Program-made: the position numbers and the translations under genes
Notes under the pieces: model-generated
What the model was told of the DNA's origin: nothing
What the model saw: the letters and a program-made list of their open reading frames with translations, nothing else
Database searches by the model: none
Part shown: positions 8,294 through 16,253 of the stretch, piece after piece
Numbering within the stretch: the stretch's first letter is position 1
Layout of the letters: each line of letters starts with the position of its first letter
Assembly: GCA_030378005.1 (NCBI GenBank)
Contig: JAUCGF010000133.1
Span: 1 to 34,137, forward strand
Direction of reading: 5' to 3'
Origin: Desulfococcaceae bacterium HSG9
GTDB taxonomy: Bacteria; Desulfobacterota; Desulfobacteria; Desulfobacterales; JAUCGF01
Length of the DNA stretch: 34,137 nt

Positions 8294-8353
8294 CAGGGCA
8301 ACTATACCTGATAATAAAATAGACAGGGCAAAATAGCCTGATAATCATGGTTG
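8294..8353. repeat. Two tandem 30-bp repeats in the 8075-8493 gap
   Basis: CAGGGCAACTATACCTGATA at 8294 recurs as CAGGGCAAAATAGCCTGATA at 8324, exactly 30 bp on. A third, looser copy of the CCTGAT(A/C)AT part lies at 8232-8244. The block ends about 140 bp before the lipoprotein gene at 8494. The equal spacing, near three helix turns, could mark a regulator binding array, but this is inference. No gene is visible in 8075-8493. Confidence 0.6.
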
Positions 8354-8493
8354 CCGTGCCTATAAAGTACTTGTTGAAAACGAAATGTCTTAAAATGAAA
8401 TTTGTATGATTGCTCTTTATTTCAAATACAATAAATCCTAACTCAGTGTTGTTGGGCCTTTGAATTTAATTCATTAAGAAAAGGAGAATCAGA

Positions 8494-10770
8494 ATGAGAA
8501 TGAGAATGATTAAAAGAATAGAATCAATCAAATGCGCCTTTATCATTGCAATAATTATTTGCATAATGACAGGATGTGCAGGCCAACAGATAAAATCTGG
8601 AAATGAATCATTAAAAGGTGGAGATATTTCTGAAGCACTTTGTCAGTATTTTAAAGCAGCTAATAATAAAGATTATAGTTCACAAACTTTTTTTAAAATT
8701 GGGAAAATATATGAAGAAGTATTATATCAATTCGATTTGGCCCTTAATTACTATTCCAAAGCATACGATGCCTCGAAATTAAATAGAAAATCAAAAAACA
8801 GAGAATTCCTTTTAAAAGAATCTAAAAGGCAATATAAAATTGCACTTGAAAACAAATTTAATAATTTAGAAAAAGAAAAGGTTTTACTATTCACCACAAT
8901 TGAACCTAAATCAAAATACTACTCAGAACCTTCTGATCGTGAAAGGCATGTTGGTAAAACTATAAAGTTTGAAAAAAAGTGTAAAATTATATCAATTGAA
9001 AAGGATTGGCTTGAAACAGATGAATGCTCAGGATATTATTATCATCCTTCAAGATTTTTTAATATTAAATCGATTGAAAAAATTAACATAATCTTACCTA
9101 GAGACTTAAGCAAATATGATAGTATAATAGCTTACAGAAATTTCTTAAAAGAACATCCAAAACAAGGTTTTGATAAAAAAGCAAATAATCGCATTGATAG
9201 CTTGTCTTACGAAATAGCTCTTGGTGTTGATTCTATTCAAGCATATGAGAATTATCTTAATAATTTTCCAGACGGTGCTTTCGCAAGTAAAGCTGAAAAA
9301 AGAGTTGAAGAACTGTTTTTTAACCAAGCCCTTAATAATACTATTGGAAAAGATAATAAAATCAAAAAAATGGAAAGATATTTATTAAAATATCCAGGAG
9401 GTAACTTTGTAGCTGGAGCAAAATCAAATATTGAGGAGTTATATTTTAAAAGGAAAGACACTATATCATCATATAAAAACTATTTACTTTTGTATCCAAC
9501 TGGTAGATTTGCACTAAAAGCAACGAAAAGAATAGAAGAGCTATATTTTCAGAAGGTAAAAAATAATGATATAATTAGCAGTTATGAAAGCTATCTTGAA
9601 ATTTATCCTAACGGTAAATTTACTTCACAAGCAAAACTTAGAATTGAAGAGCTATATTTTCAGAAAACAAAAAAAATAGATACAATAGATGCTTATAAAG
9701 AATATTTATCTATATATCCAGAAGGAAAATATATTGCATATACAGAAAAAAGGATAGAAGAAATCTTAGACGAAAATGCATTTGGGATCGCAAAAAATAG
9801 AAATTCCATAGATTCCTATAAAGCATATTTAGAATATCATCCCGAGGGCAAATATATTGCAGTGGCTAAAGGAAAAATACTTTATTTTGAGGCATTAGAG
9901 TCTGGCAACATTGTTCTATATAAAAAATTCTTCTCTATGAAACAAGACGATCATATAAGTAATGATGAAAAAGAGAGGCTGATATTAAAATTACTACAAC
10001 TGCCGGAATCAAAAAAAGCGGTTAAAATAAAAGCTAAAGCGAACGTAAGCTATCCTTACTATAGTGATTATACAAAAATGGAGATCAATGCAGATAAAAG
10101 AATTTTATTACAAGATTTTGATAGTAACAGTAAATTTAATGAAATCAAGATATTGCCTTATGATGATTCACTGATAGTAACTATTGATAAAAAAAATGCT
10201 CTTAAAATACCTATATACAAAAGCAAAATTGTAGATTTGTCTAGCTTAGATAATTATAATACCTTTTATAAGTATATAGGACAAGGAATGTTGGAAAGAA
10301 GCATTACTATAAATTTTCGAGGGGCAAGCAATAAAATCCTTGATAGTGTAAGTTTTTCTAAAATTAATAAACCTGTTGATTATGATATTTCGAAAGATTG
10401 TAAAAGAACTGATATTGAAATTACAAACAACACAATTTTTAAAGTGACATTAACTTGTAAAGCTGGTTATGATGGATATGATAATGATTCTAAGAATATT
10501 ACAGTCTCACCTAAATCATCTAAAAATTTAAGTCTTTATTATGATATGCCAAAAAGTTTAAAGCCTAAAAATGTAGTTAAAAGTTCAGTTGGCGGTGCAA
10601 TAATCGGTGGGTTGCTCGGAGCTTTTTTAGGTGGTGATAAGGATAGCGCTGCAGCTGGTGCTGCACTTGGTGGGGCGGGTAGCTATTCATACAAACAAGA
10701 AAAAGCGTGCAATAAAGCAAAAGACTATATAAGCGTAAGGGTTGAACCTTCCGATTTTTCAATTCCATAA
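8494..10770 (+). CDS. Repeat-containing lipoprotein with C-terminal glycine zipper
   Basis: A 758-residue predicted outer-membrane or periplasmic lipoprotein. A basic N-terminus is followed by a hydrophobic stretch and the lipobox MTGC (Cys28). Residues about 35-110 look TPR-like. From about 205 to 475 there are seven or eight units of 32-36 residues with the pattern SYxxYLxxYPxGKFxxxAxxRIEELYF. Near 698-735 a glycine-rich segment (GGAIIGGLLGAFLGG, then AAAGAALGG) resembles a glycine zipper that can insert into membranes. AAGGAG lies 8 bp before the ATG; internal in-frame ATGs at 8500 and 8506 are alternatives. The gene is clearly AT-richer than its neighbours and may be acquired. No specific function is recognised. 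Confidence 0.72.
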   Translation: MRMRMIKRIESIKCAFIIAIIICIMTGCAGQQIKSGNESLKGGDISEALCQYFKAANNKDYSSQTFFKIGKIYEEVLYQFDLALNYYSKAYDASKLNRKSKNREFLLKESKRQYKIALENKFNNLEKEKVLLFTTIEPKSKYYSEPSDRERHVGKTIKFEKKCKIISIEKDWLETDECSGYYYHPSRFFNIKSIEKINIILPRDLSKYDSIIAYRNFLKEHPKQGFDKKANNRIDSLSYEIALGVDSIQAYENYLNNFPDGAFASKAEKRVEELFFNQALNNTIGKDNKIKKMERYLLKYPGGNFVAGAKSNIEELYFKRKDTISSYKNYLLLYPTGRFALKATKRIEELYFQKVKNNDIISSYESYLEIYPNGKFTSQAKLRIEELYFQKTKKIDTIDAYKEYLSIYPEGKYIAYTEKRIEEILDENAFGIAKNRNSIDSYKAYLEYHPEGKYIAVAKGKILYFEALESGNIVLYKKFFSMKQDDHISNDEKERLILKLLQLPESKKAVKIKAKANVSYPYYSDYTKMEINADKRILLQDFDSNSKFNEIKILPYDDSLIVTIDKKNALKIPIYKSKIVDLSSLDNYNTFYKYIGQGMLERSITINFRGASNKILDSVSFSKINKPVDYDISKDCKRTDIEITNNTIFKVTLTCKAGYDGYDNDSKNITVSPKSSKNLSLYYDMPKSLKPKNVVKSSVGGAIIGGLLGAFLGGDKDSAAAGAALGGAGSYSYKQEKACNKAKDYISVRVEPSDFSIP

Positions 10771-10814
10771 ATATTATGTACTTTATAATTTATAACTATT
10801 TATGATGAAAAAAT

Positions 10815-10914
10815 AGCAAGTAGGGTGCGTTAGCGAAGCGTAACGCACCATGTTAATATTAAAAGCGATTTAATTCGGTGCGTTACGGCTACCGTCTGAC
10901 GCACCCTACTTGCT
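10815..10914. repeat. Inverted pair of GTAG-headed REP elements
   Basis: The outer arms AGCAAGTAGGGTGCGT (10815) and ACGCACCCTACTTGCT (ending 10914) are exact complements. The left unit continues as a hairpin (TGCGTTAGCGAAGCGTAACGCA) and the right unit as a variant of it. Two head-to-head REPs form a BIME-like unit. The same hairpin occurs singly at 31419-31448 next to a RAYT fragment. Confidence 0.88.
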
Positions 10915-11002
10915 ACTCATGGACGCCACCATCCCATACGAATGGAAAGACAAACCGATTCCTATTGAACTTGATCCAGAAGTGGTCAAACGGAGAAAAT
11001 AT

Positions 11003-11224
11003 ATGCCAGCAAGTACTATTTATGTAAATTATTCTGATGGAAGCCCTTGCTCAAAAACAAAAGTTGTATTGGGTTTCAATGCAGGCATGACAAAGCCTGC
11101 CTATACGGATAATAGGGGTACTGTCACAATTGAACACTCATCAACAGGAAATGCAACCGTATATGTTTCAGGGAAAAAGTGTGGGACATTTCATGCACCT
11201 GGACGAACAAGTGTAACTTATTAA
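11003..11224 (+). CDS. Small beta-rich protein of unknown function
   Basis: A 73-residue protein: MPASTIYVNYSDGSPC, then VVLGF, an AYTDNRGTVTIEH stretch and TVYVSGKKCGTF. The alternation of strands and turns (SDGSP, TDNRG, SGK, PGR) suggests a compact beta-sandwich like prealbumin or carboxypeptidase regulatory-like domains; this is inference. I chose ATG 11003 because GGAG lies 7 bp upstream. The frame is open and coding-like back to ATG 10919 (27 more residues with PYEWKDKPIPIELDPE), which has no ribosome binding site and abuts the REP pair, so a longer or truncated ancestral form is possible. It forms a pair with the gene at 11241. Confidence 0.55.
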   Translation: MPASTIYVNYSDGSPCSKTKVVLGFNAGMTKPAYTDNRGTVTIEHSSTGNATVYVSGKKCGTFHAPGRTSVTY

Positions 11225-11240
11225 CTGAGAGGATAAAGAC

Positions 11241-11450
11241 ATGGGACTTTTTAAGAGAAGCAAGAAAAAGCAAGATTCAAGCAATAATTATAGTGTAACA
11301 TCTGATCCAAGTATGACTCGGTTTGAAAAAAGGCATTGTTCTTCATGTGGTCAATATTATTTACACAAAATTTCTAGATATACTCAAGGCTCAAGTGAAG
11401 CATTTACAAGATGTACAAATTGTGGACACTATGAAGATGAACCTTGGTAA
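11241..11450 (+). CDS. Small zinc-ribbon protein
   Basis: A 69-residue protein with a basic N-terminus (KRSKKKQ), a polar linker and two CxxC knuckles, HCSSCGQYY and RCTNCGHYE, about 25 residues apart. It should bind one zinc ion. GAGAGG about 8 bp before the ATG supports the start, 16 bp after the previous stop, so both are likely one transcript. The gene ends 8 bp before an attC-like site (11459), as expected for a cassette gene. Its role is unknown; zinc ribbons of this size may bind nucleic acid or protein. Confidence 0.62.
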   Translation: MGLFKRSKKKQDSSNNYSVTSDPSMTRFEKRHCSSCGQYYLHKISRYTQGSSEAFTRCTNCGHYEDEPW

Positions 11451-11458
11451 ATCAAATC

Positions 11459-11526
11459 TTAACAATCGCTTATAGCTGGTCGATCCGTCGCTACCTTTCT
11501 CTTCGCGTCCGCTGAGGCGATGCATT
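11459..11526 (+). other. Degenerate attC-like recombination site
   Basis: The left half TTAACAATCGCTTATAGCTG and the right half (CGTCCGCTGAGGCGATGCATTA, complement starting TAATGCATCGCC) pair as TAA, ATCGC, AGC and GG.CG, with a single extra T after AGC. This is the order R''-L''-L'-R' of integron attC sites with an unpaired base on one arm. The R' box reads GCATTA instead of GCGTTA, so the site may be decayed. Confidence 0.5.
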
Positions 11527-11636
11527 ATCGCTATGTATGAGTATAGAGTCAGTTAGTAAGGTGGGCAAAATGCCGCTTGCGATGTTTGTAACCGTACCAA
11601 ACTACGTCGGCATTTTGCCTGCCATTTCTGTGCGTT

Positions 11637-11734
11637 TCATAACCTGGCGCTTCACCGGACGCAAGGGGCGCGGGGTTTTACAGTAATTTCCAAAGGCTCG
11701 TCTTCCCCTTGCGCCGGTGAGTTTGGCGTTAGCC
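11637..11734 (+). other. attC-like recombination site
   Basis: The left side reads CATAACCTGGCGCTTCACCG followed by GACGCAAGGGG. The right side reads CCCCTTGCGCCGGTGAG followed by TTTGGCGTTAGCC. TAAC pairs with GTTA, then there is an unpaired spacer, then CACCGG pairs with CCGGTG, one extrahelical A, and CGCAAGGGG pairs with CCCCTTGCG around a loop of about 40 bases. This matches integron attC architecture (simple R boxes, spacer, L boxes, bulged base, variable terminal loop). A hairpin (GGCAAAATGCCG/CGGCATTTTGCC) lies just upstream, within the 11527-11636 segment, which has no convincing gene. Confidence 0.68.
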
Positions 11735-11859
11735 TCCTTTGCTAATCCAAAATAGACCTGATAAAAATGACGCTTACGGAGTTCATCTCAATACCTCAAT
11801 ATCCTAAAATATTATCAGCTCTAAAGATGAATAAAAAATAAAAGTAAGGCGAAAAAATC

Positions 11860-11888
11860 TTGACAAATTCAAAGACCTCTGAGATTTT
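11860..11888 (+). promoter_or_regulatory. Candidate promoter before the PfpI fragment and methyltransferase
   Basis: A perfect TTGACA (11860) is followed after 17 bp by GATTTT (11883), 60 bp before the ATG at 11948. The -10 is poor, so this is a weak prediction. Nothing else is seen between 11735 and 11947. Confidence 0.35.
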
Positions 11889-11947
11889 TTATTTCCTGTT
11901 GCTATCACAACGATAACGCTATCAACTCTAACCTTCAAGGAGATTCT

Positions 11948-12181
11948 ATGAACGCATATTTATATGTACTGAATACATTATCGGACTGGGAAATAGCTTA
12001 TATAACGGCTGAACTTAACAGCGGAAGGTTTTTGGATAAAACAAAAAATCCTATCGCCCTTATTAAGATTGGAAAGACTTTAGAACCTATAAAAACAATG
12101 GGAGGTATGACGATTACCCCGGAGGAGAGTATTGTCATGGGCGTCCCCAAAGCTGCTGATGCCAGGCGTTATACAAATTGA
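11948..12181 (+). pseudogene. Truncated DJ-1/PfpI-type glutamine amidotransferase fragment
   Basis: The 77 residues begin like a PfpI/DJ-1 family protein: YLYVLNTLSDWEIAYITAEL, then the strand ALIKIG and the TMGGMTITPEE segment. Full members have about 190-210 residues with a catalytic cysteine in a nucleophile elbow near residue 100. Here the frame ends after an unrelated tail (GVPKAADARRYTN), and the rest of the domain is not found downstream, where the methyltransferase starts 15 bp later. The ribosome binding site AAGGAGA remains good, so a short peptide may still be made, but catalysis is not expected. Confidence 0.6.
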
Positions 12182-12196
12182 TAAAAGGAGAAAATA

Positions 12197-13066
12197 ATGG
12201 ATTGGAAAACTATGATGTACAACGAGCGGTTTCCTAAATCTAACAAATACAGTCCGGAATTTGTCGCTGAAAATCAAATGGGACCGAATTCTATCTGGCT
12301 TATGGAATGGCTCACAGAGAAAATCGAGATTAAAAAAAATATGAAGGTTTTGGATCTTGGTTGCGGTCGCGCCATAAGCTCTATTTTTCTGGCTGAAGAA
12401 TTTGGCGCCACGGTATATGCAACCGACCTTTGGATAGATGTAAGTGAAAACCGGAAGCGCATTGTTGAATTCAGTCTGGAAGATAAAATTATTCCAATAA
12501 AAGCTGAAGCACATGCTCTGCCCTTTGCCAAAAGCTTTTTCGACGTGATAGTTGCAGTGGATTCGTATGGATATTTCGGAACTGATGATCTGTATCTGTC
12601 TTACATTACCGGCTTTCTAAAACCGGGAGGAGTTATCGCCGCGGTTTTACCGGGGTTGATGCGGGATTTTGACAATTTTAAAGTTCCCGAACATCTGTTT
12701 AAACCTCAGAAAAACGGCGATGTTTTCTGGGAACCTGACTGCTTTACTTTCCACACGAAGGACTGGTGGTTAAGTCATTGGATGAAGACAAGTCTGGTGG
12801 AAGTGGAAATATATGACACCTTGGAAGATGGCTATAAACACTGGGCAAAACAGGAGAAAGCTTTGGAACTTGCAGGATTGAATATTTTTCCATCAGTTGA
12901 AGAAACGCTTTTAAATGATGCCGGGCGGTACATCGGTTTTGTGCGTATTATCGCTACGAAAAATATACCTGAAACAGAAGAATCCTTGCCCCACGCTTGG
13001 CAACCGGAGTTCAGTGCGGTTTGTGACTCTCTTCGTAATGAGAGAGATAGCAGGAAAAAAGTATAA
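12197..13066 (+). CDS. Class I SAM-dependent methyltransferase
   Basis: A 289-residue soluble Rossmann-fold methyltransferase. Motif I is VLDLGCGRA (residues about 51-59), followed by VYATDLW (acidic residue for the ribose of SAM), AEAHALPF, DVIVAVDSYGYF (motif IV region) and FLKPGGVIAAVLPG. This layout is that of the Methyltransf_11/25 group; small molecules are the usual targets, but the substrate cannot be read here. The C-terminal third (HWMKTSLVEVEIYDTLEDGYKHW) may form the substrate lid. AAAAGGAG lies about 8 bp before the ATG. The stop codon lies inside an attC site (13061-13120), which suggests that it is a cassette gene together with the fragment at 11948. Confidence 0.85.
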   Translation: MDWKTMMYNERFPKSNKYSPEFVAENQMGPNSIWLMEWLTEKIEIKKNMKVLDLGCGRAISSIFLAEEFGATVYATDLWIDVSENRKRIVEFSLEDKIIPIKAEAHALPFAKSFFDVIVAVDSYGYFGTDDLYLSYITGFLKPGGVIAAVLPGLMRDFDNFKVPEHLFKPQKNGDVFWEPDCFTFHTKDWWLSHWMKTSLVEVEIYDTLEDGYKHWAKQEKALELAGLNIFPSVEETLLNDAGRYIGFVRIIATKNIPETEESLPHAWQPEFSAVCDSLRNERDSRKKV

Positions 13067-13120
13067 CAAAGCGCTACCTGACCGACACTTCCTGCCGGCA
13101 GGTTAGCTTAAAAGTTATAC
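13061..13120 (+). other. attC-like site, compact 60-bp form
   Basis: The ends GTATAAC (13061) and GTTATAC (13114-13120) are perfect complements. Inside, ACCTG-A-CCG pairs with CGGCAGGT leaving one extrahelical A, and unequal spacers (AAAGCGCT and TAGCTTAAAA) separate the pairs. The length of 60 bp equals the classical 59-base element. The methyltransferase stop codon overlaps the left box, as is common in gene cassettes. Confidence 0.68.
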
Positions 13121-13150
13121 AACAAATAGGAAAAAAAAGAATCGCAGAAA

Positions 13151-13224
13151 GGATTGATCTGACCTGCCCTATCCAAAAAGTCCGCAAAAATCCCAATCAT
13201 CACCAGGGCAGGTCAGTTCAATCC
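13151..13224. repeat. Long inverted repeat downstream of the cassette cluster
   Basis: GGATTGATCTGACCTGCCCT (13151) and AGGGCAGGTCAGTTCAATCC (13205-13224) pair with one mismatch around a 34-base loop. It could end transcription from the methyltransferase or be another mobile palindrome. From 13225 to 13693 I see no gene. Confidence 0.8.
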
Positions 13225-13693
13225 ATTGTTCAATAACCTCGCTTGTTATCACCGCATCAAAACACCCGCGTTTTAAACAAAATCCCGCCCGTTGACCTGC
13301 TTTCACCGTATCATCCTCAACTTAATCATACCCGCCGCAGACATTTTTCAAAACTTGGGACAATAGCGTGCGATATTATCTTTTCTTGACTATTGCGGAA
13401 TTACGGTATTATTGTCAGGTTGAGTTATAACGGGTGTCAGCACTTTATGAGAATATGATATCTTCCCGTTTCTATGTACAGCCTTAAAAGCCTTAGCGGG
13501 AGCGGGAGAAGCCCCAACAACGTCCTTTGTCATAATCAGTAGCACTGTACAGGGCAAAAAAATAGTTATCTCATTGAAATGTAAGAGGTATCGTAAGAAT
13601 TCATAGAGATCATAAGCGAGACCCTTTATTTATTCAAACACCTATCTATTAGCTCAATTTGAAATTATTAAATTTAAAAAATATGAAGGGGTT

Positions 13694-13860
13694 ATGGAAG
13701 ATATTATAGAACTGTACCACCGGCTATATGATCTGGAAATTCCGCAACAGCCATAAAATGGGAACGGAGGAATGAATACTGAAAAAATGTTGATTGGCAA
13801 TTTACTGCTGAAGATGTTCGTATTAAACTTAAACGTCTATATCCCAAAGTTAACTCATAA
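13694..13860 (+). pseudogene. Remnant of an IS630-family transposase
   Basis: Two pieces of one transposase seem to be joined. The first (13694 on) reads MEDIIELYHRLYDLEIPQQP, like the MEDVLDLYxxPYDP stretch before the first catalytic aspartate in IS630 transposases. The second, in another frame from about 13753, reads KWERRNEY, a stop, then KNVDWQFTAEDVRIKLKRLY, like the C-terminal WExRRN...NWxFTTxDARIKLKRLYP of the family. The catalytic DDE core is missing. The assignment rests on my memory of family motifs. Confidence 0.5.
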
Positions 13861-14017
13861 AATCAAACTTGGCAAAGCATTATATATCTTTCATTTTTTA
13901 TTCTCTGAATTGCTGGCGTCAAGCCCGCTCTTGACTCAATATTTAGAAAATGATATAGCGCATGGCATATCACAGCAATCATATTACAATGCCAGCAACA
14001 AACATAGGAGAATCAAC

Positions 14018-15475
14018 ATGATCAAAACTAATGAAACTATCAAAGCCTATCCGACTTTCCGGATGCTCACTGATGATCAGATCACAAGGATCATCAAGTC
14101 CGCCTTGGAAATATTGGAAAAAACAGGTGTGAAGGTGTTAGATGAAGAATCCAGAAATATTTATAAATCAGCCGGCGCTCGTATTGACGGCGAAGTGGTA
14201 AAATTGCCGGAGTTCATTGTGCGTCATAGTCTGGAGACAGCACCTAAAGGGTGGGTCATTTATGACCGGAATGGCAAAAGGGCGCTTGAAGTCGAAGGCC
14301 GCAAAAGTTATTACGGTACATCCACGGCCAGTCCCAACACCAAGGACGCTCTGACCGGCGAATACCATGAAACCAGGGTGGAAGACCTGGAACTGGCGGC
14401 TCGTATGGCCGATGCCATGGAACATATCGATTGGGTCATGCCCATGGGATCGGCTCAAGATGTGCCGGATATTGCCGCCGATCTGCATGAATTTGTTGCG
14501 ACTGTAACCAACACAATCAAGCCTATTGTTTTCCTCTCCTATTCTGCACGGGGGATGGAACTGATTTTTAAGATGGCCGCTGAGGTGGCCGGAGGCAAGG
14601 AAAAATTAAGAGAAAAACCCTTTTTGGTCGCCTATCCTGAACCGATTTCTCCACTGGTTCTGCCCGGCGAAGTCGCCCAAAGAATATTGGTTGCCGCTGA
14701 CTGGTTTTTACCCCAGATGATGGGACCGTCTGTCCAGATGGGAGCCACCGGCCCGGTGACCGTACCGGCAGCCGTGGCCCAGGGGGTGGCTGAGTCCATG
14801 ATGTGTGTGGTTCTGGCCCAGCTCAGAAACCCGGGATGCCCGGTGGGCTTAGGTTCCAACTATTCAGGCTTTGACATGTCCCGGGGGCTGCTGACTATTG
14901 CGGGACCGGAAATGAGCCTGTGCCAGGCCGCTCATGCCGAAGTTGCCCAGTCATTGGGTTTGCCCACCTGGGGATTGGCCGGCGCCACCGATGCCAAGGT
15001 GTTGGACGCTCAATCCGGGGCCGAAGCCATGTTCAGTGTGTTTGCTCAAGGGCTTTCCGGGCTGAATCTTATTCATGATGTGGGATATATGGACATGTCC
15101 ATGGCTTGCGCCGTGGAACAACTGGTTTTGGGAAATGAGATTATCGGTATGGTCAAACATTTTATGCGCGGCATGGATTTCAGCGCCGAACAGATGGCCA
15201 GCGATATATGGGAAGAGGTCGGGCCTGCCGGTCATTTTCTTGATCATGCCCACACCCTCAAGCATTTTAAAAAAGAGCTGTGGCGACCTGAGATTTTTAC
15301 ACGTAAACCGATTTCTACCTGGAAAGCTGACGGAGAAAGAGACACGGAAACCAGAATTCGGGAAAAAATCCAAGACCTGGCGGAAAATTATACGCCTGAA
15401 GCGTTGCCCGATTCTGTAATAGAAAAACTGGAAAAAATAAAAACTGAGGGTGAAAAAGAGTTAGCCGCAAAATAA
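14018..15475 (+). CDS. MttB-superfamily corrinoid methyltransferase, non-pyrrolysine type
   Basis: A 485-residue protein of the trimethylamine:corrinoid methyltransferase family, recognised by the N-terminal LTDDQITRIIKSALEILEKTGV start, the YYGTSTASPNTKDALTGEY region and the long TIM-barrel core (MGATGPVTVPAAVAQGVAES, GLPTWGLAGATDAK). True MttB reads an in-frame UAG as pyrrolysine; here the frame has no internal stop, so it belongs to the non-Pyl branch, which includes the glycine betaine demethylase MtgB and similar enzymes. The methyl donor is unknown. I chose ATG 14018 (TAGGAG 7 bp upstream); the frame is open from 13772, but those 82 residues run through a transposase remnant. No corrinoid protein or reactivase gene is in the window, so it is an orphan here. 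Confidence 0.85.
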   Translation: MIKTNETIKAYPTFRMLTDDQITRIIKSALEILEKTGVKVLDEESRNIYKSAGARIDGEVVKLPEFIVRHSLETAPKGWVIYDRNGKRALEVEGRKSYYGTSTASPNTKDALTGEYHETRVEDLELAARMADAMEHIDWVMPMGSAQDVPDIAADLHEFVATVTNTIKPIVFLSYSARGMELIFKMAAEVAGGKEKLREKPFLVAYPEPISPLVLPGEVAQRILVAADWFLPQMMGPSVQMGATGPVTVPAAVAQGVAESMMCVVLAQLRNPGCPVGLGSNYSGFDMSRGLLTIAGPEMSLCQAAHAEVAQSLGLPTWGLAGATDAKVLDAQSGAEAMFSVFAQGLSGLNLIHDVGYMDMSMACAVEQLVLGNEIIGMVKHFMRGMDFSAEQMASDIWEEVGPAGHFLDHAHTLKHFKKELWRPEIFTRKPISTWKADGERDTETRIREKIQDLAENYTPEALPDSVIEKLEKIKTEGEKELAAK

Positions 15476-15502
15476 AATTTTTGTTTTGCCTCAACCATTC
15501 GT

Positions 15503-15543
15503 GAAACGCGATGCGTGAAATGTGAATTCACGCATCATGTTTC
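15503..15543. terminator. Bidirectional hairpin terminator between convergent genes
   Basis: GATGCGTGAA (15510) and TTCACGCATC (15527-15536) form a perfect 10-bp stem with a 7-base loop, extended by GAAAC/GTTTC after a 2-base mismatch. It lies between the convergent ends at 15475 (+) and 15561 (-). On the minus strand it is followed by AATGG-type sequence, with no long T run, so efficiency is uncertain. Confidence 0.55.
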
Positions 15544-15560
15544 GAAAAACACTGATACCA

Positions 15561-16253
15561 CTACCAGAAAATCCAGTTACCCGTCCTGACGACATAAAGT
15601 CCCAAAATCAGATTGGTTATGCCATGCGCAATAATACAATACCAGAGATGCTTGGTGCGATACAGCAGAAGATTGTAAATCAGACCGGCCATGATACCGG
15701 CCAGCCAGAAATAATGCTCGGCTCCGAATAAAGCGGCCGAAATTAAAAAGGAAGCCCAGGAGAATGCACCGATTCGGACGGACCGAAAGTCAGGATTGAT
15801 GATGTAACGTATAATAAAAGAGCGCCAGAAAAGTTCTTCAAAAATGGGAACAACGACAGCCGCTCCAAACAACCTTACGCCGATAAACAGATAATAAAAA
15901 TGCGACGGCAGATTTTGTGGGTTATAAACATCCGCCCCCTTTGAATCCATCGTCATTGTTGCAAAATTCCAGTCCATGTTAATCCACAGAATAAACACAA
16001 TCACACCGGCAGCCACGGTCAATCCGACATGCTCGATTTTCAATTTGAACAGCCTGAGTTCATTGTATGTTTTCCAAAAAACGATCAGAAGAACACCGAC
16101 AACGATAATTTTTAACGTGTAGGTCAATGGGGTCAGATAAAGGCTGCTGATATGCTCAGGAAGGACTGACTTTAAGAGATCATGAATCACAATAAAGAGC
16201 ATATAAACGGCAAATGGAAGCGCGCGTGTTAACCACGGATATTTAGAGTTCAT
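15561..16253 (-). CDS. CPBP (CAAX-type) intramembrane protease, PEP-CTERM-associated type
   Basis: A 230-residue membrane protein with about six hydrophobic segments. The glutamic protease motifs are present: EELFWR near residues 139-144, FGAEHYF (FxxxH) and HGITN (HxxxN) near the C-terminus. Sequence and context fit the CAAX prenyl protease-related proteins that occur with exosortase/PEP-CTERM systems (TIGR03008-like). It overlaps the upstream TIGR03790-type gene by 4 bp (ATGA), so both are co-translated. In such systems it may process sorted proteins or other membrane substrates; its true substrate is not known. Confidence 0.82.
   Translation of the reverse strand: MNSKYPWLTRALPFAVYMLFIVIHDLLKSVLPEHISSLYLTPLTYTLKIIVVGVLLIVFWKTYNELRLFKLKIEHVGLTVAAGVIVFILWINMDWNFATMTMDSKGADVYNPQNLPSHFYYLFIGVRLFGAAVVVPIFEELFWRSFIIRYIINPDFRSVRIGAFSWASFLISAALFGAEHYFWLAGIMAGLIYNLLLYRTKHLWYCIIAHGITNLILGLYVVRTGNWIFW

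Noticed and set aside
11554..11688. Short frame running through the attC-like site
   Set aside because: It reads the stem-loop sequence itself, has no ribosome binding site and is better explained as a recombination site.
13772..14017. N-terminal extension of the MttB-family protein
   Set aside because: It runs through a transposase remnant and has no family similarity, while ATG 14018 has a good ribosome binding site and a family-like start.
14018..15475. Pyrrolysine-containing MttB
   Set aside because: The frame has no internal TAG, so it is not a pyrrolysine enzyme.
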